Below, piece by piece: positions 1 through 10,970 of a DNA stretch of 64,000 nt. This DNA is from Chroococcus sp. FPU101. Lineage in GTDB: Bacteria; Cyanobacteriota; Cyanobacteriia; Cyanobacteriales; Microcystaceae. Both the position numbers and the translations under genes were made by a program. Below the pieces are notes generated by a model that was given only the letters and a program-made list of their open reading frames with translations, did not search any database and had not been told where the DNA came from. The stretch spans positions 62,001-126,000 of the forward strand of contig NZ_BLJI01000009.1 in NCBI RefSeq assembly GCF_017312365.1, given 5' to 3'. How positions within the stretch are numbered: the stretch's first letter is position 1; every line of letters starts with the position of its first letter.

Positions 1-1
1 T

Positions 2-274
2 GTCGAGCCAGATGTGTTAGTCTTTGATGAAGCGACTTCTAGCTTAGATTATGAGTCAGAACGTGCGATACAATTGGCAATGCGATCAATTTTAGGAACA
101 CGTACTACCATTATTATCGCTCACCGTTTAAGTACCATTCGAGAAGCTGATCAAATTGTAGTTCTCGATGCAGGTAGAATTATTGAAGTCGGTAGTCATG
201 ATGAGTTACTGAGTCAACAGGGTATCTATCAACGCTTACATTATTTGCAAGAAACAGGAGAATTATTAGCTTAG
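2..274 (+). CDS. ABC transporter ATP-binding protein, C-terminal end (partial)
   Basis: This is the last 90 residues of an ABC ATPase whose start lies left of the window; the reading frame is open from base 2. The Walker B and D-loop stretch VLVFDEATSSLD is followed by the H-loop IIAHRLST and the usual C-terminal segment IVVLDAGRIIEVGSHDEL. This arrangement is typical of MsbA/HlyB-type exporters in which a membrane domain is fused to the ATPase, but the membrane part is not visible, so substrate and fusion state are unknown. The gene converges on the minus-strand gene at 310, with a hairpin between them. Confidence 0.9.
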   Translation, partial: VEPDVLVFDEATSSLDYESERAIQLAMRSILGTRTTIIIAHRLSTIREADQIVVLDAGRIIEVGSHDELLSQQGIYQRLHYLQETGELLA

Positions 275-282
275 ATAGGAAT

Positions 283-308
283 TGTAGAGATGATAACGCG
301 TCTCTACA
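283..308. repeat. Palindromic hairpin between convergent genes
   Basis: tgtagaga (283-290) pairs with tctctaca (301-308) around a 10-base loop, and gatag (274-278) can extend the stem with ctatc (310-314). It sits exactly between two converging genes and could act as a bidirectional terminator, although no clear T-tract follows. It shares the agagacg-type core with the palindrome at 7738, so it may be a dispersed REP-like element. Confidence 0.5.
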
Positions 309-309
309 T

Positions 310-1371
310 CTATCTTTCTTTGGGTAATAAATTTCTCAGTTCTAATGGAATGACTCTTTCTAAATAACGCTCAATATTGCGATAATGTCGTTGATACATA
401 ACACCAATATAGATAATCGCTAAACCCAAAATCGTTAAACAAAAGGGAAATAAAATAGACTCTTCAAAAACTTGATAAGCTAAGTAACCTAAATAGTAAA
501 ATACTCCAATTGCACCAAACACCATAAATAGACGACGTTTTAAGAGTAAAGATAAAACAATTAATCCTAGATTAGTCAGACAATACAAAAATCTTGACCA
601 CTCGGTATCATCCCCCAAAAAAGGAAGGCTAAACCAAAAACTGAACAAACCAAATAAATATAACCAAAAAGCAAAATCACCTTCACTTCTTCTCGTTTTT
701 AAATCAATTAAATAGGCAACAATAAGACAAACGATGCCGAACCACATTGAAATTAATGCGCGATTTTTCCAATCAAAATTATCTTCACCAAAAATTATTG
801 GCGTTAAATCCATTGACATAAACCATAAACAAAAAGCAATAGGAGCAGTTAAAAAAGGAAAACGAACAAACTTTAAAGTAATCAGTGCAGCTATAATTGT
901 TCCTAATTCCATCAAGACCCAACTACCTTTCACCCATTCATAGAAACCTCGATAAATGCCTGGCTCAGTTTGTATCCAAAATCCCGTCCAACGCTGTAAA
1001 CCATAAATGGCTAAAGGAATCATACAGACAGCCATTGTAAATAATAAACTGCCTGATATTTTTAGATTTTGCTGAAAATAAAGACTTTTACCGACTAAAC
1101 TAAAACTAATTGCATAAGCAACAGCAATAAAAAAGAGTCCCGCACCGCCAAAACTTTCCCAAGCTTTTGTCATAAACCATCCCATCGCTAGGATGACAAT
1201 TAATGCACCAAAATAGTAAGCAAAATTAGCAAAATTAAAACGAGGTCTATTTTGATAATCCTCAGAATGTTGATATCTTTGTGATAAAGCATCCCATAAA
1301 ATTTCGGCTTGTTCTGGGGTAATAATTTCTTCTCGTGCAGCCCAGTCTAAATCTTCTCTTTCTAACTTCAT
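310..1371 (-). CDS. DUF2157-like polytopic membrane protein
   Basis: A 353-residue protein with a soluble N-terminus of about 50 residues containing ITPEQAEILWDAL, followed by about nine or ten hydrophobic segments spread over residues 50-330, and a basic C-terminal tail (YQRHYRNIERYLERVIP). The N-terminal motif of a short helix ending in 'TPEQAE' followed by a run of membrane helices resembles the DUF2157 family of predicted membrane proteins. No catalytic motif is visible and its function is unknown. It is monocistronic: the preceding ABC gene converges on it and the next gene diverges. Confidence 0.7.
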   Translation of the reverse strand: MKLEREDLDWAAREEIITPEQAEILWDALSQRYQHSEDYQNRPRFNFANFAYYFGALIVILAMGWFMTKAWESFGGAGLFFIAVAYAISFSLVGKSLYFQQNLKISGSLLFTMAVCMIPLAIYGLQRWTGFWIQTEPGIYRGFYEWVKGSWVLMELGTIIAALITLKFVRFPFLTAPIAFCLWFMSMDLTPIIFGEDNFDWKNRALISMWFGIVCLIVAYLIDLKTRRSEGDFAFWLYLFGLFSFWFSLPFLGDDTEWSRFLYCLTNLGLIVLSLLLKRRLFMVFGAIGVFYYLGYLAYQVFEESILFPFCLTILGLAIIYIGVMYQRHYRNIERYLERVIPLELRNLLPKER

Positions 1372-1570
1372 CTCTCAAATTCCTACTGATGCTATTTCTA
1401 TAATGCTTATAAACGAAGAAAAAAAGCTAAATTATATGACGGTTTAAGAATTGTCCTAAAATAATTTTTCTTTGAGTGAACATGACTATAGTAGTAAATT
1501 TGACAGATCATTTCATCTGAGGCAATAGCTTTCATAATAGAAGTAGTGCAAACATTGGAGTTTATCCAAG

Positions 1571-1831
1571 ATGTCAACCGTAACCGAGTCAGAATTAAAA
1601 GAACTAAAAGATTTAATTTTAGGAATAGACAAGAAACTAGATGTATATATCGCTCGTCCTGATGAAAAGTTTAAATCAGTAGATCAACGCTTTGATAAAA
1701 TTGAAAAAAGTATAGACTCAATAAATGTACATCTAAACATCTTTACCCTTGGCTTTTTGAGCATTGTTAGCATTTTAATCACAGTGTTATTAGGAATTGT
1801 AACAAAGGTCGTATTCTTTCCAAACCCTTAA
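1571..1831 (+). CDS. Small membrane-anchored coiled-coil protein
   Basis: An 86-residue hypothetical protein. Residues 1-55 are charged and helical with heptad-like spacing (ELKELKDLILGIDKKLD, then FDKIEKSIDSINVHL); residues 58-82 form one hydrophobic helix (IFTLGFLSIVSILITVLLGI), giving a C-terminal membrane anchor. Short proteins of this layout are common in cyanobacterial genomes and have no assigned role. It stands alone, with about 200 bases upstream and 120 downstream free of genes. Confidence 0.6.
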   Translation: MSTVTESELKELKDLILGIDKKLDVYIARPDEKFKSVDQRFDKIEKSIDSINVHLNIFTLGFLSIVSILITVLLGIVTKVVFFPNP

Positions 1832-1968
1832 GCGCGAGTCATTAGATATCTAGATAAACTGTCTACTATAGATTGCAGACTACCCTCAAGATAAAATACA
1901 TTGAGTAATATAAGACTACCGCTAGTATTAAACTAGACACTGAATCACACTTGGGCAACGTAAAGATT

Positions 1969-3881
1969 ATGACTTCTCTTGTTGACTATTCTGCTATACA
2001 CTCACTCTCAGAAGTTTGGCCAATTACAGCGAAACGGTTTACGAATATTGTTGCCCTACATGACCCCCATAGTAAACCAGAAACCATACTCACTTATTCG
2101 CAATTGTGCCAGAATATTCAACACTTCGCATCAGGTCTACAAGCATTAGGGATTAAACCAAGATCAACGGTTGCTCTAATTGCTGATAATAGTCCACGTT
2201 GGTTGGTTGCTGATCAAGGTATGATGATGGCAGGATGCGCTAATGCTGTGCGCTCGGCCACAGCAGAACGCAATGAGTTACTTTATATTCTAGAAGATAG
2301 TGATAGTATCGCTCTAGTTGTAGAAGACCTAAAAACACTACAAAAACTACAACCTGAATTACAAAATTTACCCATTCAATTAATTATTCTGTTATCTGAA
2401 GAAGAAATATCAGATCAAACTCAAATCAAAACATTAAGCTTTCAACAGTTGCTCAAACTCGGTTCATCTTCTCCCCTACAACCTTCTCATTTAACCGAAA
2501 AAGATTTAGCAACGCTCATTTATACTTCGGGAACAACGGGAAAACCGAAAGGAGTGATGTTATCTCATGGCAATTTATTACATCAAATTAATACGATCGG
2601 TGTGATTGTGCAACCCGAACCCGGTGATCATGTATTGAGTATACTTCCGTCTTGGCATTCCTATGAGCGTAGTTGTGAGTATTTTCTGATTTCCCAAGGA
2701 TGCACCCAATTCTATACCAATATTCGCTATTTTAAGAGTGATTTAACCCAATATAAACCGCGTTTTATGGTTGGTGTGCCGCGAATTTGGGAATCTTTGT
2801 ACGAAGGAGTGCAAAAACAATTTAGAGAACAACCCGAAAAGCGTCAGAAATTAGTTCAATTTTTCTTGAAAAATTCAGAAAAATATGTATTAAACAAACG
2901 CATTGCTGATAACTTAAGTTTAGATCATCTCCATGCTTCACCCAGTGAGCGTATGATTGCTCGTCTCAAATCTTTATTCTATGCACCAATTCATCTTTTA
3001 GGCGATCGCTTAGTTTATAATAAAATCCGTCAAGCAATTGGGGGAAATCTTCGCGCTTTTATTAGTGGGGGTGGTTCTTTAGCGCGACATATTGAAACTT
3101 TTTACGAAATTATTAATATACCTGTACTGGTAGGTTATGGACTCACGGAAACATCACCCGTCACCAATGCGCGTACCTTCTCTCATAATCTTAGAGGTTC
3201 ATCGGGAAAACCCTTCCCCTTTACAGAAATTTGTATTGTAGACCCTGAAACTCGTCAAACCCTCCCCAATGGAGAAAAAGGACTGGTTTTGATACGTGGC
3301 CCCCAAGTAATGCAAGGATACTACAAAAAACCCGAAGCGACTGCTAAAGTGATTGATGCTGATGGATGGTTTGATAGTGGTGACTTGGGTTGGGTGACTC
3401 CTCAAAATGATCTTGTTCCACAGGACGGGCTAAAGATACAATTGTATTATCTAATGGTGAAAATATTGAACCTCAACCGATTGAAGATGCTTGTGTACGA
3501 AGCCCCTATATTGATCAAATCATGCTCGTGGGTCAAGATCAAAAAGCATTAGGGGCCTTAATTGTACCCAATTTAGAAGCGTTACAGAAATGGTCGCAAG
3601 AAAAGCAATTAAATCTCACTATTCCAGATGTTCACGCATCAAGAGCAGAAATCGAAAAAAGTGATCTCTATAGCAAACCCGTCCAAGAATTATTTAAACA
3701 AGAACTCAACAGAGAAGTCAAAAACCGCCCAGGATACCGCGCTGATGACCAAATTAAGGTCTTTAGAATGATTTTAGAGCCTTTTTCGATAGAAAACGGA
3801 ACCATGACCCAAACCCTTAAAATTAAGCGTCCTGTTGTTACTGAACGATATCAGGATTTAATTAATGGGATGTTTGAGTAG
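1969..3881 (+). pseudogene. aas: Long-chain acyl-ACP/acyl-CoA synthetase, frameshifted
   Basis: An AMP-forming adenylating enzyme that would activate free fatty acids; cyanobacteria have one main enzyme of this type (Aas), used to recycle fatty acids from membranes. The P-loop-like motif TLIYTSGTTGKPKGVMLSHG, GYGLTETSPV and GWFDSGDLGW are intact. The first frame then runs out of homology and stops at 3552. The family sequence resumes in another frame at base 3420 (TGRAKDTIVLSNGENIEP) and continues to the stop at 3881. Only two bases (3418-3419) sit where a whole codon is expected, so one base is missing, and the lost frame carries the C-terminal subdomain. Repaired, the protein would be about 637 residues, normal for the family. 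ATG 1969 is preferred; a TTG at 1951 is in frame. It is either a true pseudogene or a sequencing error. Confidence 0.85.
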
Positions 3882-3937
3882 TAAGTTAAGCTTTTTCTGT
3901 ACAATAGGATTGTCTTGAAGTAGGTGTTGAGCAAACA

Positions 3938-4324
3938 ATGACTACCGTTAATCCATCTTCTGTCAATACAACAGTAGAATTAGCACCGAATTACAAAATA
4001 CCTTTGGTGTTAGTTGGTCTTTCTGTGCCTGTGTTACTGATTCAACCTTGGATCGGTCTAATTTTCTCATTGTTTAGTCTGTTTTTGATGATTCAGACTG
4101 CCACGATTCGACTACAATTTACAGAAACAGCCCTAGATGTCTATCGTTCGGGTAAATTAATTCGTCAGTTTCCCTACCAAGATTGGCAAAATTGGGAAAT
4201 TTTCTGGACAAAGGTGCCAATTTTATTTTATTTTAAAGAAGTCAAAAGTATTCATTTTTTACCGATTATTTTTGATGCTAAAATGCTAAGAACCTGTTTA
4301 GAGAAGTATTGCAGCAAACAGTAA
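3938..4324 (+). CDS. DUF3119 family protein
   Basis: A 128-residue protein with two adjacent hydrophobic helices at about 20-58 (IPLVLVGLSVPVLLI and LIFSLFSLFLMIQTATI), followed by a soluble beta-rich part that resembles a PH-like fold (LQFTETALDVYRSGKLI, QDWQNWEIFW). This matches the cyanobacterial/plastid DUF3119 family in size and pattern; the function is not established. It is followed 48 bases later by the DUF3086 gene and then plsY on the same strand, a grouping I recall as typical of cyanobacteria, and it may be cotranscribed with them. Confidence 0.75.
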   Translation: MTTVNPSSVNTTVELAPNYKIPLVLVGLSVPVLLIQPWIGLIFSLFSLFLMIQTATIRLQFTETALDVYRSGKLIRQFPYQDWQNWEIFWTKVPILFYFKEVKSIHFLPIIFDAKMLRTCLEKYCSKQ

Positions 4325-4372
4325 AAATACTTTAAGGTAAGCTGAATCAATTGTAATAGGTATATTGAATTA

Positions 4373-5602
4373 ATGAACTCGGAAGATTTTTTAAACGACT
4401 TAAATAAATTCCCTCAAGGCAAAGAAGTGCAAAAAACTTCTAAAGAATTTGATGTTTTGCCCTCACCTTTCGATGAAGATGATGACGACCCAATTTTAAA
4501 TATCTTAGAATTAGATGCAGAGATTGACTCAGAACCCAATCAGTTATTACGTCTAGAGTCAGAAAAAGAAGACATTTTAGAAATTGTTCCGCAACAAGAA
4601 AACGACTCCCCTCAAAAACAAGTAGAAGACCTAGAACAGCAAAAACAAAGGCTACAAGCTGAAATAGCAAGTTTAAAAGCTGAAAAAGAAAGATTATTAA
4701 CTGAACAAGTTCAAGATATTCAAAAAACCATTGAAAAGATGATCAAAGATGGGTCAAAAGAACTCGAACAGCAAAGACAAGCCCTGGAAATTTCTATCGA
4801 ACAATTAGAAAGACGACGCGATCGCATTAAAGAAGAAATGCGAACCACTTTTGCAGGGGTTTCTCAAGATCTAGCGATTCGTGTTCAAGGGTTTAAAGAT
4901 TATCTTGTGGGCAGTTTACAAGATCTAGCCGCCGCCGCCGAACAGTTAGATTTACCCAGTTATGAACCGCAACAACGTCCTGTAGAACAACGCCCGAAAA
5001 CTCAGAGTATGCGGACACCTCCTCCACAAACTGAACCCCAACAGCCTCAGTTGGCATCTAAACAAGGAGGGTTTCAAGATCAAAACCGTCGCATCCGAGA
5101 ACTATTAGACCAATATCGCAGTCGTCCTGATTATTATGGCCCAGCGTGGCAATTACGGCGTACATTTGAACCGATTCATGCAGAACGTGTACAAAATTGG
5201 TTCTTTAACCAAGGTGGACGCGGTGCAATTCGAGGCATGGGCAGCCGTTTACAGAATATTTTGATCGCATCGTCGATTATTGCTATTTTACGGAGTATTC
5301 ACGGCGAACGCTGTCGAACTCTGGTTTTAGCAGATAGTCCCGAACGGCTAGGAGAATGGCGCAGAGGGTTACAAGACTGTTTAGGCATCTCTCGCGCTGA
5401 TTTTGGGCCAGAACGCGGTGTAGTATTATTTGAGTCTCCAGAAGCATTATTACAAAAAGCCGATCGCTTAATGGAAGAAAAATTACTGCCGTTGATTATT
5501 ATTGATGACACGGAAGATCGGATTAATCTTTCTCTGCTACAATTCCCCTTGTGGTTAGCCTTTGCGCTCGATCCGCAACAAATGTCAAGTTATTATTATT
5601 AA
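4373..5602 (+). CDS. DUF3086 family protein with long coiled coil
   Basis: 409 residues. Residues 1-75 are acidic and low in complexity. Residues 80-165 form a coiled coil (EDLEQQKQRLQAEIASLKAE onward). A Pro/Gln-rich linker covers about 195-235. The C-terminal 180 residues, with RSRPDYYGPAWQLRRTFE, the phrase WFFNQGGRGAIRGMGSRLQN and the end LLQFPLWLAFALDPQQ, are the conserved DUF3086 domain of cyanobacteria. No catalytic residues are recognised. The following plsY gene starts 5 bases after the stop, so the two are probably translated from one message. Confidence 0.8.
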   Translation: MNSEDFLNDLNKFPQGKEVQKTSKEFDVLPSPFDEDDDDPILNILELDAEIDSEPNQLLRLESEKEDILEIVPQQENDSPQKQVEDLEQQKQRLQAEIASLKAEKERLLTEQVQDIQKTIEKMIKDGSKELEQQRQALEISIEQLERRRDRIKEEMRTTFAGVSQDLAIRVQGFKDYLVGSLQDLAAAAEQLDLPSYEPQQRPVEQRPKTQSMRTPPPQTEPQQPQLASKQGGFQDQNRRIRELLDQYRSRPDYYGPAWQLRRTFEPIHAERVQNWFFNQGGRGAIRGMGSRLQNILIASSIIAILRSIHGERCRTLVLADSPERLGEWRRGLQDCLGISRADFGPERGVVLFESPEALLQKADRLMEEKLLPLIIIDDTEDRINLSLLQFPLWLAFALDPQQMSSYYY

Positions 5603-5607
5603 AAACG

Positions 5608-6267
5608 ATGATTAATCCTTTTTTAGCCAGTAGTCTGCTATTTTTAGTTGCTTATCTACTTGGTTCACTTCCTACAGGCTATTTACTGGGAAAATATATC
5701 AAAGGCATCGATATTCGAGAATATGGCTCTGGTTCAACAGGTGCAACAAATGTACTAAGAACATTAGGAAAACCCGCAGGAATCACAGTTTTAGTCATTG
5801 ATTTATTGAAGGGAATGATGGCGATCGCACTGGCTAAAGGAATTTATTTAGCAGATTTTAACCCATTTCCCGAAACTTGGAAACCTTGGTTAGTAACTTT
5901 AGTCGGAATAGCGGCCGTGATTGGACATAGTAAATCTGTATTTCTTAATTTTAGCGGTGGTAAATCAGTCGCCACCAGTTTAGGAGTCTTATTGATGATG
6001 TCTCCTGCCGTTGGTTTAGGAACATTAGGCAGTTTCTTGGCAGTTTTAGGAGTTTCTCGTATTGTTTCTCTAAGTTCGATCACAGGTGCGATCGTTGTTA
6101 CTTTTTTGATGATCTTTTTAAAACAACCTTTACCTTACATACTTTTTGCAGCAGTTGCAGGAATTTACGTTATTGTACGTCATCGCAGTAATATTAATCG
6201 ACTTCTTGCAGGTACAGAACCGCGTCTCGGACAAAAGCTAGAAGACAATTTGACAGCCGAACCTTAA
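5608..6267 (+). CDS. plsY: Glycerol-3-phosphate acyltransferase PlsY
   Basis: The inner-membrane enzyme that acylates glycerol 3-phosphate at position 1 using acyl phosphate, the first step of phospholipid synthesis. 219 residues with five or more membrane helices and the conserved loops: GSLPTGYLLGKYIKGIDIRE, then the glycine-rich GSGSTGATNVLRTLG, GHSKSVFLNFSGGKSVATSL and RHRSNINRLLAGTEPRLG. The ATG at 5608 is chosen because the longer in-frame start at 5551 would add residues read from inside the upstream gene and is not seen in PlsY. Its position 5 bases after the DUF3086 gene suggests an operon. Confidence 0.95.
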   Translation: MINPFLASSLLFLVAYLLGSLPTGYLLGKYIKGIDIREYGSGSTGATNVLRTLGKPAGITVLVIDLLKGMMAIALAKGIYLADFNPFPETWKPWLVTLVGIAAVIGHSKSVFLNFSGGKSVATSLGVLLMMSPAVGLGTLGSFLAVLGVSRIVSLSSITGAIVVTFLMIFLKQPLPYILFAAVAGIYVIVRHRSNINRLLAGTEPRLGQKLEDNLTAEP

Positions 6268-6327
6268 AAGAGTTTAGTTTTTCGGATTTAGAATATTAGA
6301 ATAAACATCCGACCAAGATCAGAAACG

Positions 6328-6903
6328 ATGCAAACCCAAACCCGTTATTATACTCCTGAAGAATATTTGGAGTTAGAAGAAAAAGCCGAATTCAAAAATG
6401 AATACAGAGATGGAGAAATCGTAGCAATGACAGGAGGAACGACTAATCATAATGAAATTGCCTTAAATTTAGCTGCTCATCTCAAATTTAGCCTCAGAAG
6501 TAAAAATTATCGCGTTTATATGGGTGAAGTTCGAGTTTGGATACCGCGCTATCGTCAGTATACCTATCCTGATGTCATGGTTATTGAAGGTGAACCGATC
6601 TATACAGAAAAAGGAACTACAACTGTTATGAATCCTAGCCTAATTGCTGAGGTGTTGTCTCCTTCTACCCAAAATTACGATCAAGGTGATAAATTTTTCT
6701 ATTATCGGTCAATTCCAGAAATGAAAGAATATATTATCATTGACCAAAAACAATATCATGTGATGCAATATGTTAAAACCAGTGAAAATCAATGGTTATT
6801 AACTGAATATGAGGATAAAGATGCTACAATTAAATTCAATTCAGTTGATTTCACGATTTCATTAAAAGAGATTTACACAGGGGTTAGTTTTGAAAACTTC
6901 TAA
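6328..6903 (+). CDS. Uma2 family (DUF820) endonuclease-like protein
   Basis: A 191-residue member of the Uma2/DUF820 family, which has a PD-(D/E)XK restriction-endonuclease fold and is strongly expanded in cyanobacteria. Seen: the N-terminal TPEEYLELEE, then YRDGEIVAMTGGTTNHNEIA, the metal-site strand YPDVMVIEGEP, and EVLSPSTQNYDQGDKFFYY followed by EYIIIDQ, the usual acidic and basic catalytic positions. The role of these proteins is unclear. Its 3' end overlaps the 3' end of the minus-strand tlyA by 20 bases. A second family member lies at 32781. Confidence 0.9.
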   Translation: MQTQTRYYTPEEYLELEEKAEFKNEYRDGEIVAMTGGTTNHNEIALNLAAHLKFSLRSKNYRVYMGEVRVWIPRYRQYTYPDVMVIEGEPIYTEKGTTTVMNPSLIAEVLSPSTQNYDQGDKFFYYRSIPEMKEYIIIDQKQYHVMQYVKTSENQWLLTEYEDKDATIKFNSVDFTISLKEIYTGVSFENF

Positions 6904-7696
6904 TAGCCGTTTCTGTCATGTCGTGAATCATCTCTAAAGTTGGTAATGACTTTTGTTCAGCGACATTTAACCAGAGTAGATATTCTATATTACCTGCTGG
7001 CCCTGTAATCGGTGAATAGGTTAAGCCAGCATATGACCATCCTAATTGTTGAGCAACTTGTAATACATTAAAGATACTATTAGCTTGATCGAGAGGACTT
7101 CTGACTACACCATTTTTACCGACTTTTTCCTTACCGACTTCAAACTGGGGTTTCACTAATAAAATTACTTCCCTAGGGTGAATCAGCAAATCCCATAAAG
7201 GCTGTAAAACTTTAGTGAGGGAAATAAATGATAGATCCATCACCCCTAAATCTGCTGGTGTTGCACTGCCATATAAAAGTTCAGGAGTGAGATAACGAAA
7301 GTTTGTGCGTTCTTTTAAGATAACCCGTTCATCTTGACGTAAATTCCAAGCAACTTGACCATATCCGACATCTATTCCATAAACTTGTTTTGCCCCTGCT
7401 TGCAAGAGACAGTCCGTGAAACCACCTGTTGAAATACCACCATCCAAGCAAATTCGATCTTTGACCGAAATTTGAAAACTGCCTAAAGCTTTGGCTAATT
7501 TTTCGCCACCACGAGACACAAAATTCGGTTTAGCTAATAGTTCAATTTTCGCTGTCGGATCAATTTCTGCACTAGGTTTATCAATAGTTTGCTGATTAAC
7601 TTTGACTTCTCCTGCGCGGATGAGGGTTTGCGCTTGCTGACGAGAAGAACAAAGATTAAGCGTAACCAGTAAAGTATCAAGTCGCTGTTTAGCCAA
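6884..7696 (-). CDS. tlyA: TlyA family rRNA 2'-O-methyltransferase (hemolysin A family)
   Basis: A 270-residue S4-FtsJ protein. The N-terminal S4 RNA-binding domain is at about 1-60 (QRLDTLLVTLNLCSSRQQAQ ... RAGEVKVN), and the SAM-dependent RrmJ/FtsJ-type methyltransferase domain at about 62-255. It shows VSRGGEKLAKAL, the SAM loop CLDGGISTGGFTDCLLQAGA, a catalytic-type aspartate in DLSFISL and the lysine in LLVKPQFEVGKEKVGKNGVV. TlyA homologues methylate ribose in rRNA; the old name hemolysin is historical. It lies downstream of the ATP synthase operon but is separated by about 90 bases containing a palindrome. Confidence 0.92.
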   Translation of the reverse strand: MAKQRLDTLLVTLNLCSSRQQAQTLIRAGEVKVNQQTIDKPSAEIDPTAKIELLAKPNFVSRGGEKLAKALGSFQISVKDRICLDGGISTGGFTDCLLQAGAKQVYGIDVGYGQVAWNLRQDERVILKERTNFRYLTPELLYGSATPADLGVMDLSFISLTKVLQPLWDLLIHPREVILLVKPQFEVGKEKVGKNGVVRSPLDQANSIFNVLQVAQQLGWSYAGLTYSPITGPAGNIEYLLWLNVAEQKSLPTLEMIHDMTETAIRSFQN

Positions 7697-7737
7697 GAAA
7701 AATATTATCGCTCAAAATGTTCACTTTTATATTGTAA

Positions 7738-7764
7738 TAGAGACGCGCTCTCCACACGTCTCTA
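7738..7764. repeat. REP-like palindrome downstream of the gamma-subunit gene
   Basis: tagagacg (7738-7745) pairs perfectly with cgtctcta (7757-7764) around an 11-base loop. It lies in the 89-base gap after the ATP synthase gamma gene, upstream of tlyA. Elements of the agagacgcg...cgtctct type recur between cyanobacterial genes, and a related one is at 283. It could end or attenuate atp operon transcription; there is no obvious U-tract. Confidence 0.5.
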
Positions 7765-7785
7765 CAAAATTAGAACAAAGGTGAT

Positions 7786-8730
7786 TTAGAGAGCATTCGC
7801 ACCCGCAACAACTTCTAAGATTTCTTGGGTAATAGCTGCTTGACGTGCTTTGTTATAGCCTAAAGTCAGTGATCCAATTAAATCACTCGCATTATTACTT
7901 GCATTACTCATGGCGGTCATTCGTGCTGCAAGTTCACTTGCGGCTGATTCTTGCAAGGCTCTTAGTAATTGGTTGTTGATATACAAAGGTAGCAAAGAAT
8001 CTAAAATTTGTACTGGATCTTGCTCAAAGATCATGTCTTGCGGGAAAGATGCGACTGAAGTACCGACTTTAGTCCGTTCTACACCTAATCTTCCACCTTT
8101 GTCAATGAGGCGGAAAATTTCATCATCTTGTTCTTCTAATCCTTGGGGAGCCATTGGTAATAAGGTTTGCACAACAGGACTAGAACTTATCAAAGAGACA
8201 AAACGAGTATAAATTAATTCTACGCGATCAACACTTTCTGAGAGGAAAAGAGACAGCAATTCATCGGCAATTTTTGACGCTTCATCAGCCGAGGGAATTT
8301 GCTCTAGGTTAACATAAGAAGCAGCGATCGGCGCATTCCGACGCTCGAAATATTGTACCGCTTTACGTCCTGTGGGAATCAATTGATAGTTAATTCCCTG
8401 TGCTTTTAGTTCAGCAATCCTTTGTTCAGCACGACGAATTACGTTAGCATTATAACCACCACACAAACCACGATCGCCAGAAATGATTAATAAGCCGACT
8501 GTTTTCACTTCCCGTTGATTAAGTAGGGGTAGGCTAACGGCACCAAATTGAAGACGGTTTTGTAACCCGTAGAGGACTTGTGCTAAAGCATCAGCAAAGG
8601 GACGGGTAGAAAGAACTTGTTCTTGGGCGCGACGAACTTTAGCCGCAGCAACCAGACGCATCGCCTCGGTAATTTTCTTTGTATTTTTAACAGATTGAAT
8701 GCTATCTCGAATGGCTTTCAGATTAGGCAT
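7786..8730 (-). CDS. atpG: ATP synthase F1 gamma subunit
   Basis: The central rotor stalk of F1, called atpC in cyanobacterial nomenclature. 314 residues, with the N-terminal helix [20 protein letters not shown] and the C-terminal helix [20 protein letters not shown] pairing in the family's antiparallel coiled coil. The segment at about 195-235 ([20 protein letters not shown] onward) is the extra stretch found in photosynthetic gamma subunits. The plant redox cysteine pair is absent there, as expected for cyanobacteria. It is the last gene of the atp operon, 119 bases after atpA. Genes for beta and epsilon are elsewhere, the usual cyanobacterial split. Confidence 0.97.
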   Translation of the reverse strand: MPNLKAIRDSIQSVKNTKKITEAMRLVAAAKVRRAQEQVLSTRPFADALAQVLYGLQNRLQFGAVSLPLLNQREVKTVGLLIISGDRGLCGGYNANVIRRAEQRIAELKAQGINYQLIPTGRKAVQYFERRNAPIAASYVNLEQIPSADEASKIADELLSLFLSESVDRVELIYTRFVSLISSSPVVQTLLPMAPQGLEEQDDEIFRLIDKGGRLGVERTKVGTSVASFPQDMIFEQDPVQILDSLLPLYINNQLLRALQESAASELAARMTAMSNASNNASDLIGSLTLGYNKARQAAITQEILEVVAGANAL

Positions 8731-8772
8731 ATCGATTCATTAGACCATTTTGGATTTTAATTTTAAGATTGT

Positions 8773-8792
8773 GGGCTTGAGCTTCCAAGCCC
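8773..8792. repeat. Small palindrome between atpA and the gamma gene
   Basis: gggcttg (8773-8779) pairs with caagccc (8786-8792), separated by six bases, followed by cctaca. Short hairpins of the form gggcttg-n6-caagccc are frequent intergenic elements in cyanobacterial genomes. Inside an operon it may influence mRNA stability or the alpha-to-gamma expression ratio (inference). Confidence 0.5.
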
Positions 8793-8849
8793 CTACAGAT
8801 GTTACATCAAATTATTGACAATCATCACGCTTTGTGCTATTGAGATGAA

Positions 8850-10415
<1,566 letters not shown>

Positions 10416-10967
10416 TTATTTGCTCAGGTTCAAACTAATACGACGCAGTTGTCCGCGTAGACTCGCATCATAGACTTGAGATCCCACTTTAATTACCACA
10501 CCACCCAATAAATCTGGATCGACACTGGTTTTAATTTCAACCGCTTGCGCCCCTGTTAAAGTTTTGACTTTCTCTTCAACAGATTGACGCTGTTCTTCGC
10601 TCAATTCTGTTGTTGCCGTCACTTCGGCTAAAACCGTATTGGTCAGTTTCCGTTGCAGTTCTAAGTATTGCTGACACACTTCTTCTAAAAAGATGATGCG
10701 TCGTTTATCAATCAGCAATAACAAAAAACGCTTTAGATAAGGATTGCTAACCTCTTCGACGACTTTTTCAAGAACTGCTTTTTTATCGGCTACTTGAACA
10801 ACTGGACTACCCAAGAACAATTGTAAGTCTTGAGAGTTTTTTAGTAAATCTAATAACGCCCGAATGTCTTGGCTGAATTGTTCGGTCAGATTTCTGTCTT
10901 GAGCCAAAGACATTAAGGCTTGAGCGTAGGGTTCTGCGATTTCGGTGCTTAAAGCACTACCTTTCAT
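10416..10967 (-). CDS. atpH: ATP synthase F1 delta subunit
   Basis: The peripheral-stalk subunit that joins F1 to the b/b' dimer (atpD in cyanobacterial nomenclature). 183 residues, the normal size. The N-terminal helical domain begins [20 protein letters not shown], and the C-terminal conserved end is [20 protein letters not shown] followed by SLRGQLRRI. Its start codon is 3 bases after the stop of the b gene, indicating translational coupling, which suits subunits assembled together. Confidence 0.97.
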   Translation of the reverse strand: MKGSALSTEIAEPYAQALMSLAQDRNLTEQFSQDIRALLDLLKNSQDLQLFLGSPVVQVADKKAVLEKVVEEVSNPYLKRFLLLLIDKRRIIFLEEVCQQYLELQRKLTNTVLAEVTATTELSEEQRQSVEEKVKTLTGAQAVEIKTSVDPDLLGGVVIKVGSQVYDASLRGQLRRISLNLSK

Positions 10968-10970
10968 AAC

